DNA from: DASVTR01 sp036382855
GTDB taxonomy: Bacteria > Acidobacteriota > Blastocatellia > Pyrinomonadales > Pyrinomonadaceae
Direction of reading: 5' to 3'
NCBI GenBank assembly: GCA_036382855.1
Contig: DASVPO010000033.1
Location: 186,001 to 250,000 of the forward strand
Length of the DNA: 64,000 bases
The translations under genes and the position numbers were made by a program. Shown here one piece after another: positions 27,497 through 35,507 of this stretch. Numbering within the stretch: position 1 is the stretch's first letter; each line of letters begins with the position of its first letter. Below the pieces are notes generated by a model. That model had not been told where the DNA came from and did no database searches. It saw nothing but the letters and a program-made list of their open reading frames with translations.

Positions 27497-28183
27497 ATGA
27501 ACAAAATAGCCGAAGACTTTGATAGAATTGCGTTGCTGACAGAGCATCATGGCTGCGCAAACGACGTTTATTACGATTACGTTCGTCGTCATCTTCCCCG
27601 TCGCTGTGAAAACGCGCTTGAGATTGGCTGCGGAACAGGAGAGTTCACGCGCCTGCTGGCCGCATGCGCACGACGCGTCCTTGCCGTTGACCTTTCGCCG
27701 CAAATGATCCGTCTCGCTCGCGAACAATCAAAGGACTACTCGAACATCGAATACGTGCGCGGCGACGCCATGCGCCTTTCCCTTCCCACGGAGAGCTACG
27801 ACTGCGTTGTCTCGCTCGCCACGCTGCATCATCTGGAATTAGAGCAGGCGTTATCAAGGATGAAAGATACGCTCAGAGCAAACGGCGTGCTTATCATACA
27901 GGACCTTGTAGCCGACTGTTGCCTGATTGAGAGAATGAAAAGCGCGCTCGTGTTTCCCGTCAGCGTTGCGCGGCGGTTCTGGAAAACGGGTCGGCTGCGA
28001 GCGCCAAGAGAAGTGCGCGAGGCTTGGGCGGAGCACGGCAAAGGCGATGTTTACCTGACGTTGAATCAGGTCAGAGAAATGTGCAGGCAGCACTTGCCGG
28101 AGGCATCTGTTCGACGCCATTTATTGTGGCGCTATACAATCGTCTGGCGTAAGCCGGGCAAGGCCCTTTCAGAATCACTGTGA
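27497..28183 (+). CDS. Class I SAM-dependent methyltransferase
   Basis: 228 residues, ATG at 27497 with only a weak ribosome site. SAM-binding motif I EIGCGTGEFTRLLA, motif II with AVDLSPQMI, motif III GDAMRLSLP, and motif IV CVVSLATLHHL, the standard order of the UbiE/COQ5-like class. The C-terminal 70 residues, with VFPVSVARRFWKTGRLRAP, probably choose the substrate, which cannot be named. The stop lies 11 bases before the next start, so it forms an operon with the phosphatase-like gene. Confidence 0.88.
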   Translation: MNKIAEDFDRIALLTEHHGCANDVYYDYVRRHLPRRCENALEIGCGTGEFTRLLAACARRVLAVDLSPQMIRLAREQSKDYSNIEYVRGDAMRLSLPTESYDCVVSLATLHHLELEQALSRMKDTLRANGVLIIQDLVADCCLIERMKSALVFPVSVARRFWKTGRLRAPREVREAWAEHGKGDVYLTLNQVREMCRQHLPEASVRRHLLWRYTIVWRKPGKALSESL

Positions 28184-28194
28184 AGAGGAAACTT

Positions 28195-28716
28195 ATGACT
28201 AAAACGCTCGCCCTGATTTTCAGCCTCGTGTTTGTCGCCGGATTAACTTTCGCGCAGCAGAGGGACGCGCCGCCAATCAGAAACTTCCTGCGCGTCAACG
28301 AAAACTTCTGCACGGGCGCGCAGCCCCGTACAGAGCATCTGGCGCAGTTGAAGGCCGGAGGCATCAAGTCCATCATCAACCTGCGTCCTCCGGGCGAGCA
28401 CCGCGCGGCGGAAGAAGAAGCGGCTGCGAAAGAGTTGGGCCTGCGCTACTTCAACATCCCCGTCGTCTTCACAGACCCGAAAGACGAGCAGGTTGACGAA
28501 TTCCTGAAGATTACGGACGACGAGAAGAACCGCCCGGCCTTTATTCACTGCGCAGGCGCAATTCGTGTCGGAGCCTTCTGGATGATCCGGCGCGTGCTGC
28601 GCGACGGCTGGACAGTTGAGCGCGCCGAAGAAGAGGCCAGGAAGATCGGCTTGCGCGAAAGCCCGCACCTCAACGAGTTCGCGCGCCAGTACATAGAACG
28701 GCACAAACGCAAGTGA
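28195..28716 (+). CDS. Exported DUF442/dual-specificity phosphatase-like protein
   Basis: 173 residues from the ATG at 28195, chosen because GAGGA sits six bases upstream; a GTG 15 bases earlier overlaps the previous gene. Signal peptide to about residue 20. The phosphatase-like fold shows IKSIINLRPPGEH and the active-site loop HCAGAIRVGAFW. The loop is C-x4-R, one residue shorter than the classic C-x5-R of tyrosine phosphatases; the same spacing is typical of the DUF442/beta-lactamase-hydrolase-like phosphatase family, where activity is poorly known. Exported members act outside the cytoplasm. Cotranscribed with the methyltransferase. Confidence 0.82.
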   Translation: MTKTLALIFSLVFVAGLTFAQQRDAPPIRNFLRVNENFCTGAQPRTEHLAQLKAGGIKSIINLRPPGEHRAAEEEAAAKELGLRYFNIPVVFTDPKDEQVDEFLKITDDEKNRPAFIHCAGAIRVGAFWMIRRVLRDGWTVERAEEEARKIGLRESPHLNEFARQYIERHKRK

Positions 28717-28974
28717 ACGTGTTGAAGAGCCACGGAAGACGTGCTCCGCCTTAGTTCATCAACGTCTTTAGCTTCCTTACAAGCTACTGCCTTGTCACAA
28801 TCGCTTACTCATTTCCGACCATGAGTTTGACTGTCAACGATGCGCTTTGAGCAGCCGCGCCGCTCTCAGCAATGGGCCTCAGCGGCGGTTGGGCCTACCT
28901 GTTTTTGATAAACATTATTTATGTTGACAGGCTTTCGGGGAGATGTGTATTTTTGGTCAACTATTACGACCGGC

Positions 28975-28994
28975 ATGTCTACAAAAGTAGACAT
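28975..28994. promoter_or_regulatory. Inverted repeat, operator-like
   Basis: ATGTCTAC (28975-28982), AAAA, GTAGACAT (28987-28994), exact. It lies between two TTGACA boxes upstream of the nine-gene operon and has the size of a dimeric repressor site. As RNA it would be only a weak hairpin. Confidence 0.4.
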
Positions 28995-29015
28995 CTACGT
29001 TGCCTCTGAAATCCA

Positions 29016-29044
29016 TTGACAGCCGTTTCTTAAGAAAGTTTAGC
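29016..29044 (+). promoter_or_regulatory. Possible promoter with overlapping palindrome
   Basis: TTGACA at 29016-29021, followed 17 bases later by TTTAGC (29039-29044), a weak -10. The spacer contains the perfect palindrome TTTCTTAAGAAA (29026-29037). If real, the leader to the first gene at 29392 is long, about 340 bases. Confidence 0.3.
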
Positions 29045-29079
29045 GATTACGGTTCGGCATAAAGTTTGCTGTTAGCTGG

Positions 29080-29271
29080 TTAAATTCTTTGAAGGCCGGT
29101 CGCGGCCGGGGCGGGGATTCTCGTTGTCTCTCTGGTCTGGAATTGTCCAACTTGTCTTTTCAATAGCTCCGGCGGTGGCGGGCCAATCTCAGGTTGAGCC
29201 TTCTCGAATTTTTCTTCGCGGGCGGCATGAAATGTTTTACCTCCGGCACGCATAATGATCAGCGCTGGCAA
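29080..29271 (-). CDS. Doubtful 63-codon frame
   Basis: A minus-strand frame in the spacer before the nine-gene operon. The product is polar with a Pro-rich middle (PEIGPPPPELLK) and shows no domain known to me. No good ribosome site. It could be a small gene, a remnant, or chance; I lean to chance. Confidence 0.15.
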   Translation of the reverse strand: MPALIIMRAGGKTFHAAREEKFEKAQPEIGPPPPELLKRQVGQFQTRETTRIPAPAATGLQRI

Positions 29272-29391
29272 GCAGGGATTCCGACTTTGATTTAAGGTGC
29301 ATGAAAGGCGCTCGGTCTATCAAATTTTGGACTCAACTCACCTCTACAGCGCATGCTTCCGTAAACAGAATCAAACACCGAGACAAACCCT

Positions 29392-30435
29392 ATGAGCACA
29401 GCTTCCGAAAAAAACAAGAAGTCGTCCAAGCCCATCGAAGTCATCTTTTTTGACGTTCGCGATACGCTTGGCGAAGTTGATAGGCCGGGCCACCTTGTGA
29501 CCTACAAGCCGAGCACAGACACCCTGCTCAACGCCATGAAGAACGTGGTCAACGTTCGCATCGGCGTCATCACCAACCTGCCGAAGGACGTGACCGCTGA
29601 AGACGGACGGAAGATGCTTGAGGAAGCAGGCATCACGCCCTTCTTAGACCCGAAAGGGCTGGTCATTAATCACGACGCGGGCGCGGATAAGCCTTCGGCT
29701 CAAATCTATCGCTTCGCGGCGCAGCAGGTCGGCGTCCCAGTCGAAAAGTGCATGTACGTCAGCGAGAATCTGATAGAGGTAATGGGAGCAGAGGCCGCCG
29801 GGATGAAGACGATGCTCAAGCCTTGTCCTCCCGGAAGAGAGTTTCTGCCAGCCCCTCTGCCCGCCAAGCCTTCGACCGAGACGAGCAGCGGCCGCGTCTT
29901 CGAGTTGATTTTCGAAGAAGAACACATTCTCGCCAAGAGAATCGTCGTCTGCGGCGCTAAAATCGCACAGATGTTGGCTGACAAGCAGAAGCCGCCCATC
30001 AGTTCGATGGACATCCTCGTCTACATCACCAAGCATTTCGTTGACCCGTTTCATCACCGTAAAGAAGAGGACATACTCTTCCCGCTTGCGCTGGCGCGCG
30101 GAATGTCAGCCGACAAAATACACCTGACACTTGCCGAACACGATCAGGGCCGAGCCTACTTCAAAGGTCTGGAGACGGCCATGGTTCGCGTGCACGGCGG
30201 AGATGAGCGTGCGCTGCGCGACTTCGAAGTCTGCGCCAGAGGCTTCGTCGAACTCTACAAAGCGCACGGGCCTTACGAAAACGATGTGCTGTTTCCAGAA
30301 ATAGGTAAGCTGCTGACAGATGCCGACGACAGCCTGTTGATTAACCTCGTCCGCCAGCGCGGGCCTGCCGACCTGACGCCCTATCTGGGCTTAATTCAAA
30401 CAATGGAACGCGAGCTTAACATTACACCCTCCTAA
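29392..30435 (+). CDS. Altered HAD-like domain fused to a hemerythrin (HHE) domain
   Basis: 347 residues, first gene of a nine-gene plus-strand series; no export signal. About 14-150 is a haloacid dehalogenase fold: nucleophile Asp in FFDVRDTLGEV (D21), motif II GVITN, Lys in DKPSAQIY, and MYVSENLIEVMGAEAAGM in the place of motif IV. The second catalytic Asp (two after the nucleophile) is Arg (R23), and the motif IV GD is SE, so phosphatase activity is doubtful. About 165-310 is a hemerythrin domain with the di-iron ligands in EEEHILAKR, FHHRKEEDILFP, LAEHDQGR and YKAHGPYENDVLFP, which binds oxygen, NO or iron. I know no described protein with this pair of domains. The next gene starts 17 bases later. 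Confidence 0.82.
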   Translation: MSTASEKNKKSSKPIEVIFFDVRDTLGEVDRPGHLVTYKPSTDTLLNAMKNVVNVRIGVITNLPKDVTAEDGRKMLEEAGITPFLDPKGLVINHDAGADKPSAQIYRFAAQQVGVPVEKCMYVSENLIEVMGAEAAGMKTMLKPCPPGREFLPAPLPAKPSTETSSGRVFELIFEEEHILAKRIVVCGAKIAQMLADKQKPPISSMDILVYITKHFVDPFHHRKEEDILFPLALARGMSADKIHLTLAEHDQGRAYFKGLETAMVRVHGGDERALRDFEVCARGFVELYKAHGPYENDVLFPEIGKLLTDADDSLLINLVRQRGPADLTPYLGLIQTMERELNITPS

Positions 30436-30451
30436 GAAAGAGGACACAACG

Positions 30452-30949
30452 ATGTGGATTCTGACTCCTCCCTCTGAAAGGTTTTTCAAAGACCCGCAAC
30501 AGAGGAAACAGGTTGAAGCACTCTTCAGCGTCATTGTTCCCGGCGAAGCGCTAGCGCCGAGCGCAACGGACGTTGATGCGGTTGAGTATCTTGACCGCCT
30601 GCTGGCGATGGACGAAAAGACCTACTACGAAATCCCTGCATGGAAAGAGCTCTACACTAAAGCGCTGCCCGCGCTCGACCAGGCGTGCGCAGCCATCAAC
30701 AACGGTGCAACTATCACACAGCTTTCCAAGGACAAGCTTGTTGACTTGCTCGACAAGCTTTCCAAAGGACAATTGAGCGGCTTCCCCGCAGGGCTGGACC
30801 AGAAGGTCTTCTTCGAGACATTGCGCAACCATTGTATCGAAGGCTGCTTTGCAGACCCGCGCTGGGGCGGAAACAAAGACGGCAAGATGTGGCGTTGGTT
30901 TGGCTACCTGCAAGACGCCGAAGAAACCATGTGGCGTTACACGGGTTAA
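30452..30949 (+). CDS. Gluconate 2-dehydrogenase subunit 3-like (gamma subunit)
   Basis: 165 residues with AGAGGA nine bases before the ATG. The whole chain matches the subunit 3 family of membrane gluconate and FAD-glucose dehydrogenases: QVEALFSVIVPG at the start, VEYLDRLLA, LSKGQLSGFPAGLDQKVFFETLRNH and the closing GCFADPRWGGNKDGKMWRWFGY. In known enzymes this subunit carries a Tat signal and hitch-hikes the flavoprotein into the periplasm. No Tat or Sec signal is present here, so the complex probably stays in the cytoplasm. It is directly followed (30 bases) by the flavoprotein gene. Confidence 0.85.
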   Translation: MWILTPPSERFFKDPQQRKQVEALFSVIVPGEALAPSATDVDAVEYLDRLLAMDEKTYYEIPAWKELYTKALPALDQACAAINNGATITQLSKDKLVDLLDKLSKGQLSGFPAGLDQKVFFETLRNHCIEGCFADPRWGGNKDGKMWRWFGYLQDAEETMWRYTG

Positions 30950-30978
30950 CCCTCATAGTCAGAAGGAGAAGCGGATTA

Positions 30979-32619
30979 ATGGCTATTGACAATCCCGATG
31001 CGATTATTGTCGGAAGCGGGGCTGGCGGCGGAACCGCCGCACGCGTCTTAACAAAGCGAGGCTATAAGGTCGTAGTGTTTGAGAAGGGGCCGCGGCGCAC
31101 GTCCGACGAGTTTTTCCCCTTTGACGAACTGCACTTTGCGCTTCACAAAGACCTGCATCCTCATATCACGGACGACCCGAACATCTACGTCGGCCCTGAC
31201 GGCAAGCCAAAGCGCAGCGAACGCTGGTGGGTCGCCAACATGGTCGGCGGCGCGACGATGATCTGGGAAGCGAACCTGCCGCGTTATACGCGCGAGGATT
31301 TTGAAGTCCTCTCGTTTCTGCGCGAGATGCCTCAGGAGCCGGGCAAAACCGTCAGCATGGTCAACTGGCCCTGGACCTACGACGAGTTTCAGCCCTACTT
31401 CGAGAAGGCAGAGCACGAATGGGGCATCTCAGGGCTTGCTAACCAGAACGACAGGCAGGAGCCGACCCGACCCGGCTACGAATATCCTATGCCTCCCGTG
31501 CGCATGCACGCCTCGACGCCCTTTCTTCAGGCGGCCTTCGCCAAGGCGGGCATGAAGCCTTATTTGAGTCCGCGCGGTATCAACTCGCGGACGCGACACG
31601 GCCGCCCCGGCGAGCCGTTCTGCGGTTATTGTCAAGGGTTCGGTTGCGCCATCAACGACCGAGCGAGCAGCACCAACACTGTGCTCGCGCGAGCGCTCGC
31701 CACCGGCCTCTGCGACCTCCGCGTGGGCCACTGCGTGACCCGCCTCGCACATGAAAAAGGGCGCATCAAGGGCGTCTTCTACAAGACACGGCCCGACGGC
31801 GAAGAGCAGTTTATGGGTGCGGACAAAGTGTTCGTCTCTGTGCAGGCAATCGAATCTGCGCGCCTGTTTCTACTCTCGGAAATACCAGACCCCAACAAAA
31901 TGATAGGGCGCTACCTGACCTATCACACGAAGGGCAACGCAGAGCTTGTCTTTAAGAACCAGCCTGTCTGGGATAGCGGCCCTGAGAATCGTTATCAACC
32001 GCGAACGGCCATCGGCAGTCTTCAGTTGCGCGACCTCTACGTCATCAACAACCCCAAGACCTATCTCTCGAAGGGCGGTAAGTTTTCCATCTACGATCCC
32101 TTCACGACCATGACGCCTATTCGCCTCGTCGCCAAGACAGGCTTGTGGGGCAAGGCGCTGCAAGACCGCATGCGTGAACTTCGCTCTTACGGTGGAGTCT
32201 CCTTCTCCTTTACGGGCGAGACGATTTCGATGTACGAGAACCGGGTCGAGCTTGACCCGGACGTGAAAGACCCTTGGGGCTTGCCTGCGGCGCGCACCTA
32301 TTATCGCCACCACAAGTACGACATGGACTTGAGCCGCTACGCTCTCGACAGGGTTTGCGACGTGATGATCGCCGCCGGAGGCGAACTGAAAAAGATAGAG
32401 GCTCAGAAGGAAGACAATCCCGGCTACGGCCACGTTCACGGCACACTGCGCGCAGGCCGCGACCCCGGCCAATCCGTCCTCGACGCGGAATGCCAGTCGC
32501 ACGAAGTCAAGGGTCTCTACGTGCTCGATTGCGCGTTCATGCCGACGGCGGGCGCGTCCAATCCGACGCTCACCTTAATCGCCAACGCTTATAGAGTTTG
32601 CGAAAGGGTTTCATTCTGA
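30979..32619 (+). CDS. GMC-type FAD oxidoreductase (gluconate/glucose dehydrogenase alpha-like)
   Basis: 546 residues from the ATG at 30979, with AAGGAG ten bases upstream. FAD-binding AIIVGSGAGGGTAARVL at the N-terminus; a Cys-rich loop FCGYCQGFGC in the middle, corresponding to the iron-sulphur cysteines of bacterial FAD-glucose dehydrogenases; and the C-terminal GMC signature with HVHGTLRAG, LYVLDCAFMP and NPTLTLIANAYR. It pairs with the subunit 3 gene in front. The usual third partner, a cytochrome c subunit, is missing from this cluster, so the electron acceptor is unknown. Oxidises a sugar or alcohol by family; the exact substrate cannot be read. Confidence 0.88.
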   Translation: MAIDNPDAIIVGSGAGGGTAARVLTKRGYKVVVFEKGPRRTSDEFFPFDELHFALHKDLHPHITDDPNIYVGPDGKPKRSERWWVANMVGGATMIWEANLPRYTREDFEVLSFLREMPQEPGKTVSMVNWPWTYDEFQPYFEKAEHEWGISGLANQNDRQEPTRPGYEYPMPPVRMHASTPFLQAAFAKAGMKPYLSPRGINSRTRHGRPGEPFCGYCQGFGCAINDRASSTNTVLARALATGLCDLRVGHCVTRLAHEKGRIKGVFYKTRPDGEEQFMGADKVFVSVQAIESARLFLLSEIPDPNKMIGRYLTYHTKGNAELVFKNQPVWDSGPENRYQPRTAIGSLQLRDLYVINNPKTYLSKGGKFSIYDPFTTMTPIRLVAKTGLWGKALQDRMRELRSYGGVSFSFTGETISMYENRVELDPDVKDPWGLPAARTYYRHHKYDMDLSRYALDRVCDVMIAAGGELKKIEAQKEDNPGYGHVHGTLRAGRDPGQSVLDAECQSHEVKGLYVLDCAFMPTAGASNPTLTLIANAYRVCERVSF

Positions 32620-32675
32620 GGCTTGGGAGAACAGCAGGGAGCGCAGTCATCTACAATCGTATAGGAGATGCACCG

Positions 32676-34322
32676 ATGGCGCAGGTTGTGGCTAATCGTG
32701 GTAATAAACTTCACGCACCCGAAAACACGCGCGTCGCATTGTTATCGGCTTACACGGCCGGGGCGAACATCCTTGAATTCGGTGTGTGTCTCACCAAAGA
32801 CGCGCAGCCTGTCGTCTCTTCGATTGACAACCTCGAAGAACTGACGGGCGTGCAGGGCAAAATCTCCGAGTCTAATCTGGCGGACTTACGCAAACTAGAT
32901 TTCGGCGCGAAGTTTTCCGTCCGCAACTCGACGGCGCATCCGTGGCAAAGAGAAAGCCCCGAAGCACGCCTTGAAACGCTCGGCGGACTGCTCGACATCC
33001 TGCCCGAAGGCGTCACCAAGCTTATTCAAGCCTACACTCCCGGAGGTGCAAACCCGCAAGACTTGTTACATAAAACCATCAAGTCCCTGAAGGCGAGAGG
33101 GCTTATCTCAAGCACTATTCTCTGCTCGACGGACGCGGAAGCTCTGAAGGCTGCATGCGCGCTCCAACCAAATTTGCGCATGGCCCTGTGCGTTGAAGCG
33201 CCTTCATCTTCGAGCGCGCTTCAGGAATGGTTAAGCCATGAGCCTGACGCTTTAGTTCTTCCGCTCTCTTCAGTTCTCAGCGAAGCGCATCAACTGAAGC
33301 CGCTCGGCGCGGAGTTGAGAGAGGCGTATAACAGCGGTGCTCTGCCGCTCGGCGTCATCCTCAGGGCGGCGGACGGCGACGGAACGTTTACCGAACAACA
33401 ATACGAAGCGCTCAACCGCTATTCTTTCGTCTTCGGAATTTCCACGACCTCTGTGCTCGACGTGGCAACCTTTACAGGGATCTACCGTCAGTTAGAGAAA
33501 GCTTCCTTCGCGGGCAAAGAGGAAGAACCGGGGCGCTTCCCTTTCGGCTACGCGAAGGCCAATCGCTTCGCACACGTCTATCAGGACGACGGCGTACACA
33601 TCAAGCTCAAGCCTTATCAGGGTCCACCGCCAATCGTCTCTCAGCCGACGGGCGACCCCGTGCAGGACCGGCTCAACGAGCTTGAAGAAGCATCATGGAA
33701 CGCTGCGAGAGACTGGCCGTTCTATTCCGGCGGCGGCTTCGGCACGAAGTTTGGCCTCGACGGCGATTTCGTCGCCGAAGTTGATTTCAGCAGCACAACT
33801 ACCAGTCAGGCGACGATGCTTGAAATGGCCGTCATCAACGTTGACCCCGCGAAGCACAGGCCCGGCTGGAAAAACGACAGCAGCGGAAACCCTGTCCCCA
33901 ATCCGCCTCAGTCTTTCCGCGACAAGGATTCTTTCTTCGACCCGCACGGCGCTCCACCGTTTGTCGGCGTCGAGCATGACGAAGACGACGGCTACCGCAT
34001 CAACTGGAATCTGGGAACGGAGTATGACAACAACCAGTATGGCAGGCCGCTCGGAGACGGCACGACGAAGCAGGGTCGCATGCGGCTTGAACGCAGAGGC
34101 CCATACTTTTCCGCCTACTATAAGGATGAGCAGAATGCTGACTGGGTTTGTGTCGGGGCGTGCCGCAACGATTCGATGAACCACCGCCTCTACCTGCGCT
34201 GCGTCGGCAAACGCTGGCGGCAGGAGGACGACAGGCCGGAAGCGACCGAGCCTTACTACCCGATTCCCGAAAACCACATCATCTTCAAAAACTTCCTCGT
34301 ACTAATACCACTGAAGGAGTAA
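32676..34322 (+). CDS. Glycerophosphodiesterase-like protein without catalytic residues, with lectin-like C-terminus
   Basis: 548 residues from the ATG at 32676 (GGAG eight bases upstream). Residues 3-260 follow the GDPD barrel: VVANRGNKLHAPENTRVALLS, ILEFGVCLTKDAQPVVSSID, then LADLRKLDFGAKF. Key positions are changed: HRG is NRG (N7), the metal ligand pair ExD is EFG (G36), and the HD of the second motif is SI (S49-I50). The enzyme is therefore probably dead or does something else. About 330-548 resembles a concanavalin-like/DUF1349-type sandwich (GGFGTKFGLDGDFVAEVDFS, RMRLERRGPYFSAYYKDE). A binding or structural role is likely. No export signal. The next gene starts four bases after the stop. 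Confidence 0.72.
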   Translation: MAQVVANRGNKLHAPENTRVALLSAYTAGANILEFGVCLTKDAQPVVSSIDNLEELTGVQGKISESNLADLRKLDFGAKFSVRNSTAHPWQRESPEARLETLGGLLDILPEGVTKLIQAYTPGGANPQDLLHKTIKSLKARGLISSTILCSTDAEALKAACALQPNLRMALCVEAPSSSSALQEWLSHEPDALVLPLSSVLSEAHQLKPLGAELREAYNSGALPLGVILRAADGDGTFTEQQYEALNRYSFVFGISTTSVLDVATFTGIYRQLEKASFAGKEEEPGRFPFGYAKANRFAHVYQDDGVHIKLKPYQGPPPIVSQPTGDPVQDRLNELEEASWNAARDWPFYSGGGFGTKFGLDGDFVAEVDFSSTTTSQATMLEMAVINVDPAKHRPGWKNDSSGNPVPNPPQSFRDKDSFFDPHGAPPFVGVEHDEDDGYRINWNLGTEYDNNQYGRPLGDGTTKQGRMRLERRGPYFSAYYKDEQNADWVCVGACRNDSMNHRLYLRCVGKRWRQEDDRPEATEPYYPIPENHIIFKNFLVLIPLKE

Positions 34323-34326
34323 CTTA

Positions 34327-35496
34327 ATGCCAAACATCCAGAAACCCGAAGCTGACCCGGTAGAGTTGGCACGCCACATCATCGAGTTCGGAAAAGATGA
34401 AGAAGACGATCAGGAGAGGCAGGTTCAACCGGCGGCGATGGCGCTCGTTGACCTCGGCCTTGACTGGCCCGACGGCCTCGCACCCCAACCACAGGAATTA
34501 GAGAACGAGCCTGCATCGTCAGACCCACTGCCGGAGGCCGACGTGCTCGTCGTCACATGGACGGTCGCTGAAGTCGAAGCGCTCGCAGACACTTTGACCC
34601 CCGGCTTCTCGCGCAAAAACTGGTATCGCTACGACCGCTTCTTTCAGGAGAAGTACGTCAAGCAGATTCGCAAAGGCGCGCCAGCCCTCGCCGCCAAACG
34701 TCTCGGCAGTTATTTCCCGACTAAGATTGGCAACAAGACCGTCCTCTGTTTCAAGTCAGAGTTGCACATGAATCAGGACGGCATTGCGACCGGCGACGGG
34801 ACGGCCACGCTCCCCGTCAAAGACCTTTTTCACCAGATGATAGCCGAGGTCAAGCCATCGCTCGTTATCACTGTCGGCACAGCCGGAGCCACCTTCCCGG
34901 ACCACGACCTCGGAGACGTGATGATTACACGCAGCGCGAAGTTTCGCTGCGCGCGCGAGTTTAAGAACGAAGACTTCAACGACAAACAATACCGCTGCGA
35001 AGAGTTTACGATTCCAACCGGGCAGTTTAAGGCTGCGCGCGCTCTTCTTAAGCAGCACGCCAGCAATCTCGTCGAGCCGGACTTCGGCCCGCCCACCATT
35101 CGCTACGATTTCAGCGGCCCGCTCATCAAAGCACCCGTCAATAATCCAGACTTCAAGCTCGACGGGCGCGACTTCGACGAATTCCTACCGATGCTGACGA
35201 CAGACTTCTTCGAGTTTGGCACGTCCACCAACGGCCTTGAGAAGATAGGCTGCGGCGTTGAGATGGGAGATGCAGTGCTCGGCATGGTCGTCGAAGAGTT
35301 GAAAGAACAGAATCAGGACGCGCCGCTCTGGCTCGTTATCCGCAACGCGTCAGACCCGCAAATCAACGGCACGCTTCCAGACAAGCCCCGCGCACGCAAC
35401 ATGCAGGCGCACTGGGCTGTCTGGTACTACGAAACCTACGGCTACTGGACCAGCGTTAACAGCGCCATCGCTACCTGGGCAATGATTGCCGAGTGA
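34327..35496 (+). CDS. Nucleoside phosphorylase/nucleosidase-like protein
   Basis: 389 residues. The first 70 are acidic and unstructured. The rest follows the PNP/MTA-nucleosidase fold: VLVVTWTVAEVEALAD, the nucleobase-side loop VITVGTAGATFPDHDLGDV, TSTNGLEKIGCGVEMGDAVL with the Met-Glu of the ribose site, and LVIRNASDPQIN for the purine Asp region. The order of motifs is right, but a long insert separates the middle and last motifs. Family members cleave nucleosides; PNP-like domains also occur as effectors or sensors in bacterial conflict systems. Tight spacing (4 bases before, 11 after) marks it as part of the operon. Confidence 0.75.
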   Translation: MPNIQKPEADPVELARHIIEFGKDEEDDQERQVQPAAMALVDLGLDWPDGLAPQPQELENEPASSDPLPEADVLVVTWTVAEVEALADTLTPGFSRKNWYRYDRFFQEKYVKQIRKGAPALAAKRLGSYFPTKIGNKTVLCFKSELHMNQDGIATGDGTATLPVKDLFHQMIAEVKPSLVITVGTAGATFPDHDLGDVMITRSAKFRCAREFKNEDFNDKQYRCEEFTIPTGQFKAARALLKQHASNLVEPDFGPPTIRYDFSGPLIKAPVNNPDFKLDGRDFDEFLPMLTTDFFEFGTSTNGLEKIGCGVEMGDAVLGMVVEELKEQNQDAPLWLVIRNASDPQINGTLPDKPRARNMQAHWAVWYYETYGYWTSVNSAIATWAMIAE

Positions 35497-35507
35497 AGGA
35501 GTTTCAA

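Larger units (their letters stand above)
28717..29391. other. 675-base regulatory spacer before the nine-gene operon
   Basis: No convincing gene. It holds two TTGACA boxes (28924-28929 and 29016-29021), a perfect inverted repeat ATGTCTAC-4-GTAGACAT (28975-28994) and a perfect palindrome TTTCTTAAGAAA (29026-29037). The part before 29060 is clearly AT-richer than the flanking genes. A 63-codon minus-strand frame (29080-29271) is possible but unsupported. Confidence 0.5.

Noticed and set aside
30832..30978. Upstream extension of the GMC oxidoreductase frame by 49 codons
   Set aside because: It overlaps the subunit 3 gene, is Arg-rich without family similarity, and the ATG at 30979 has a strong ribosome site.
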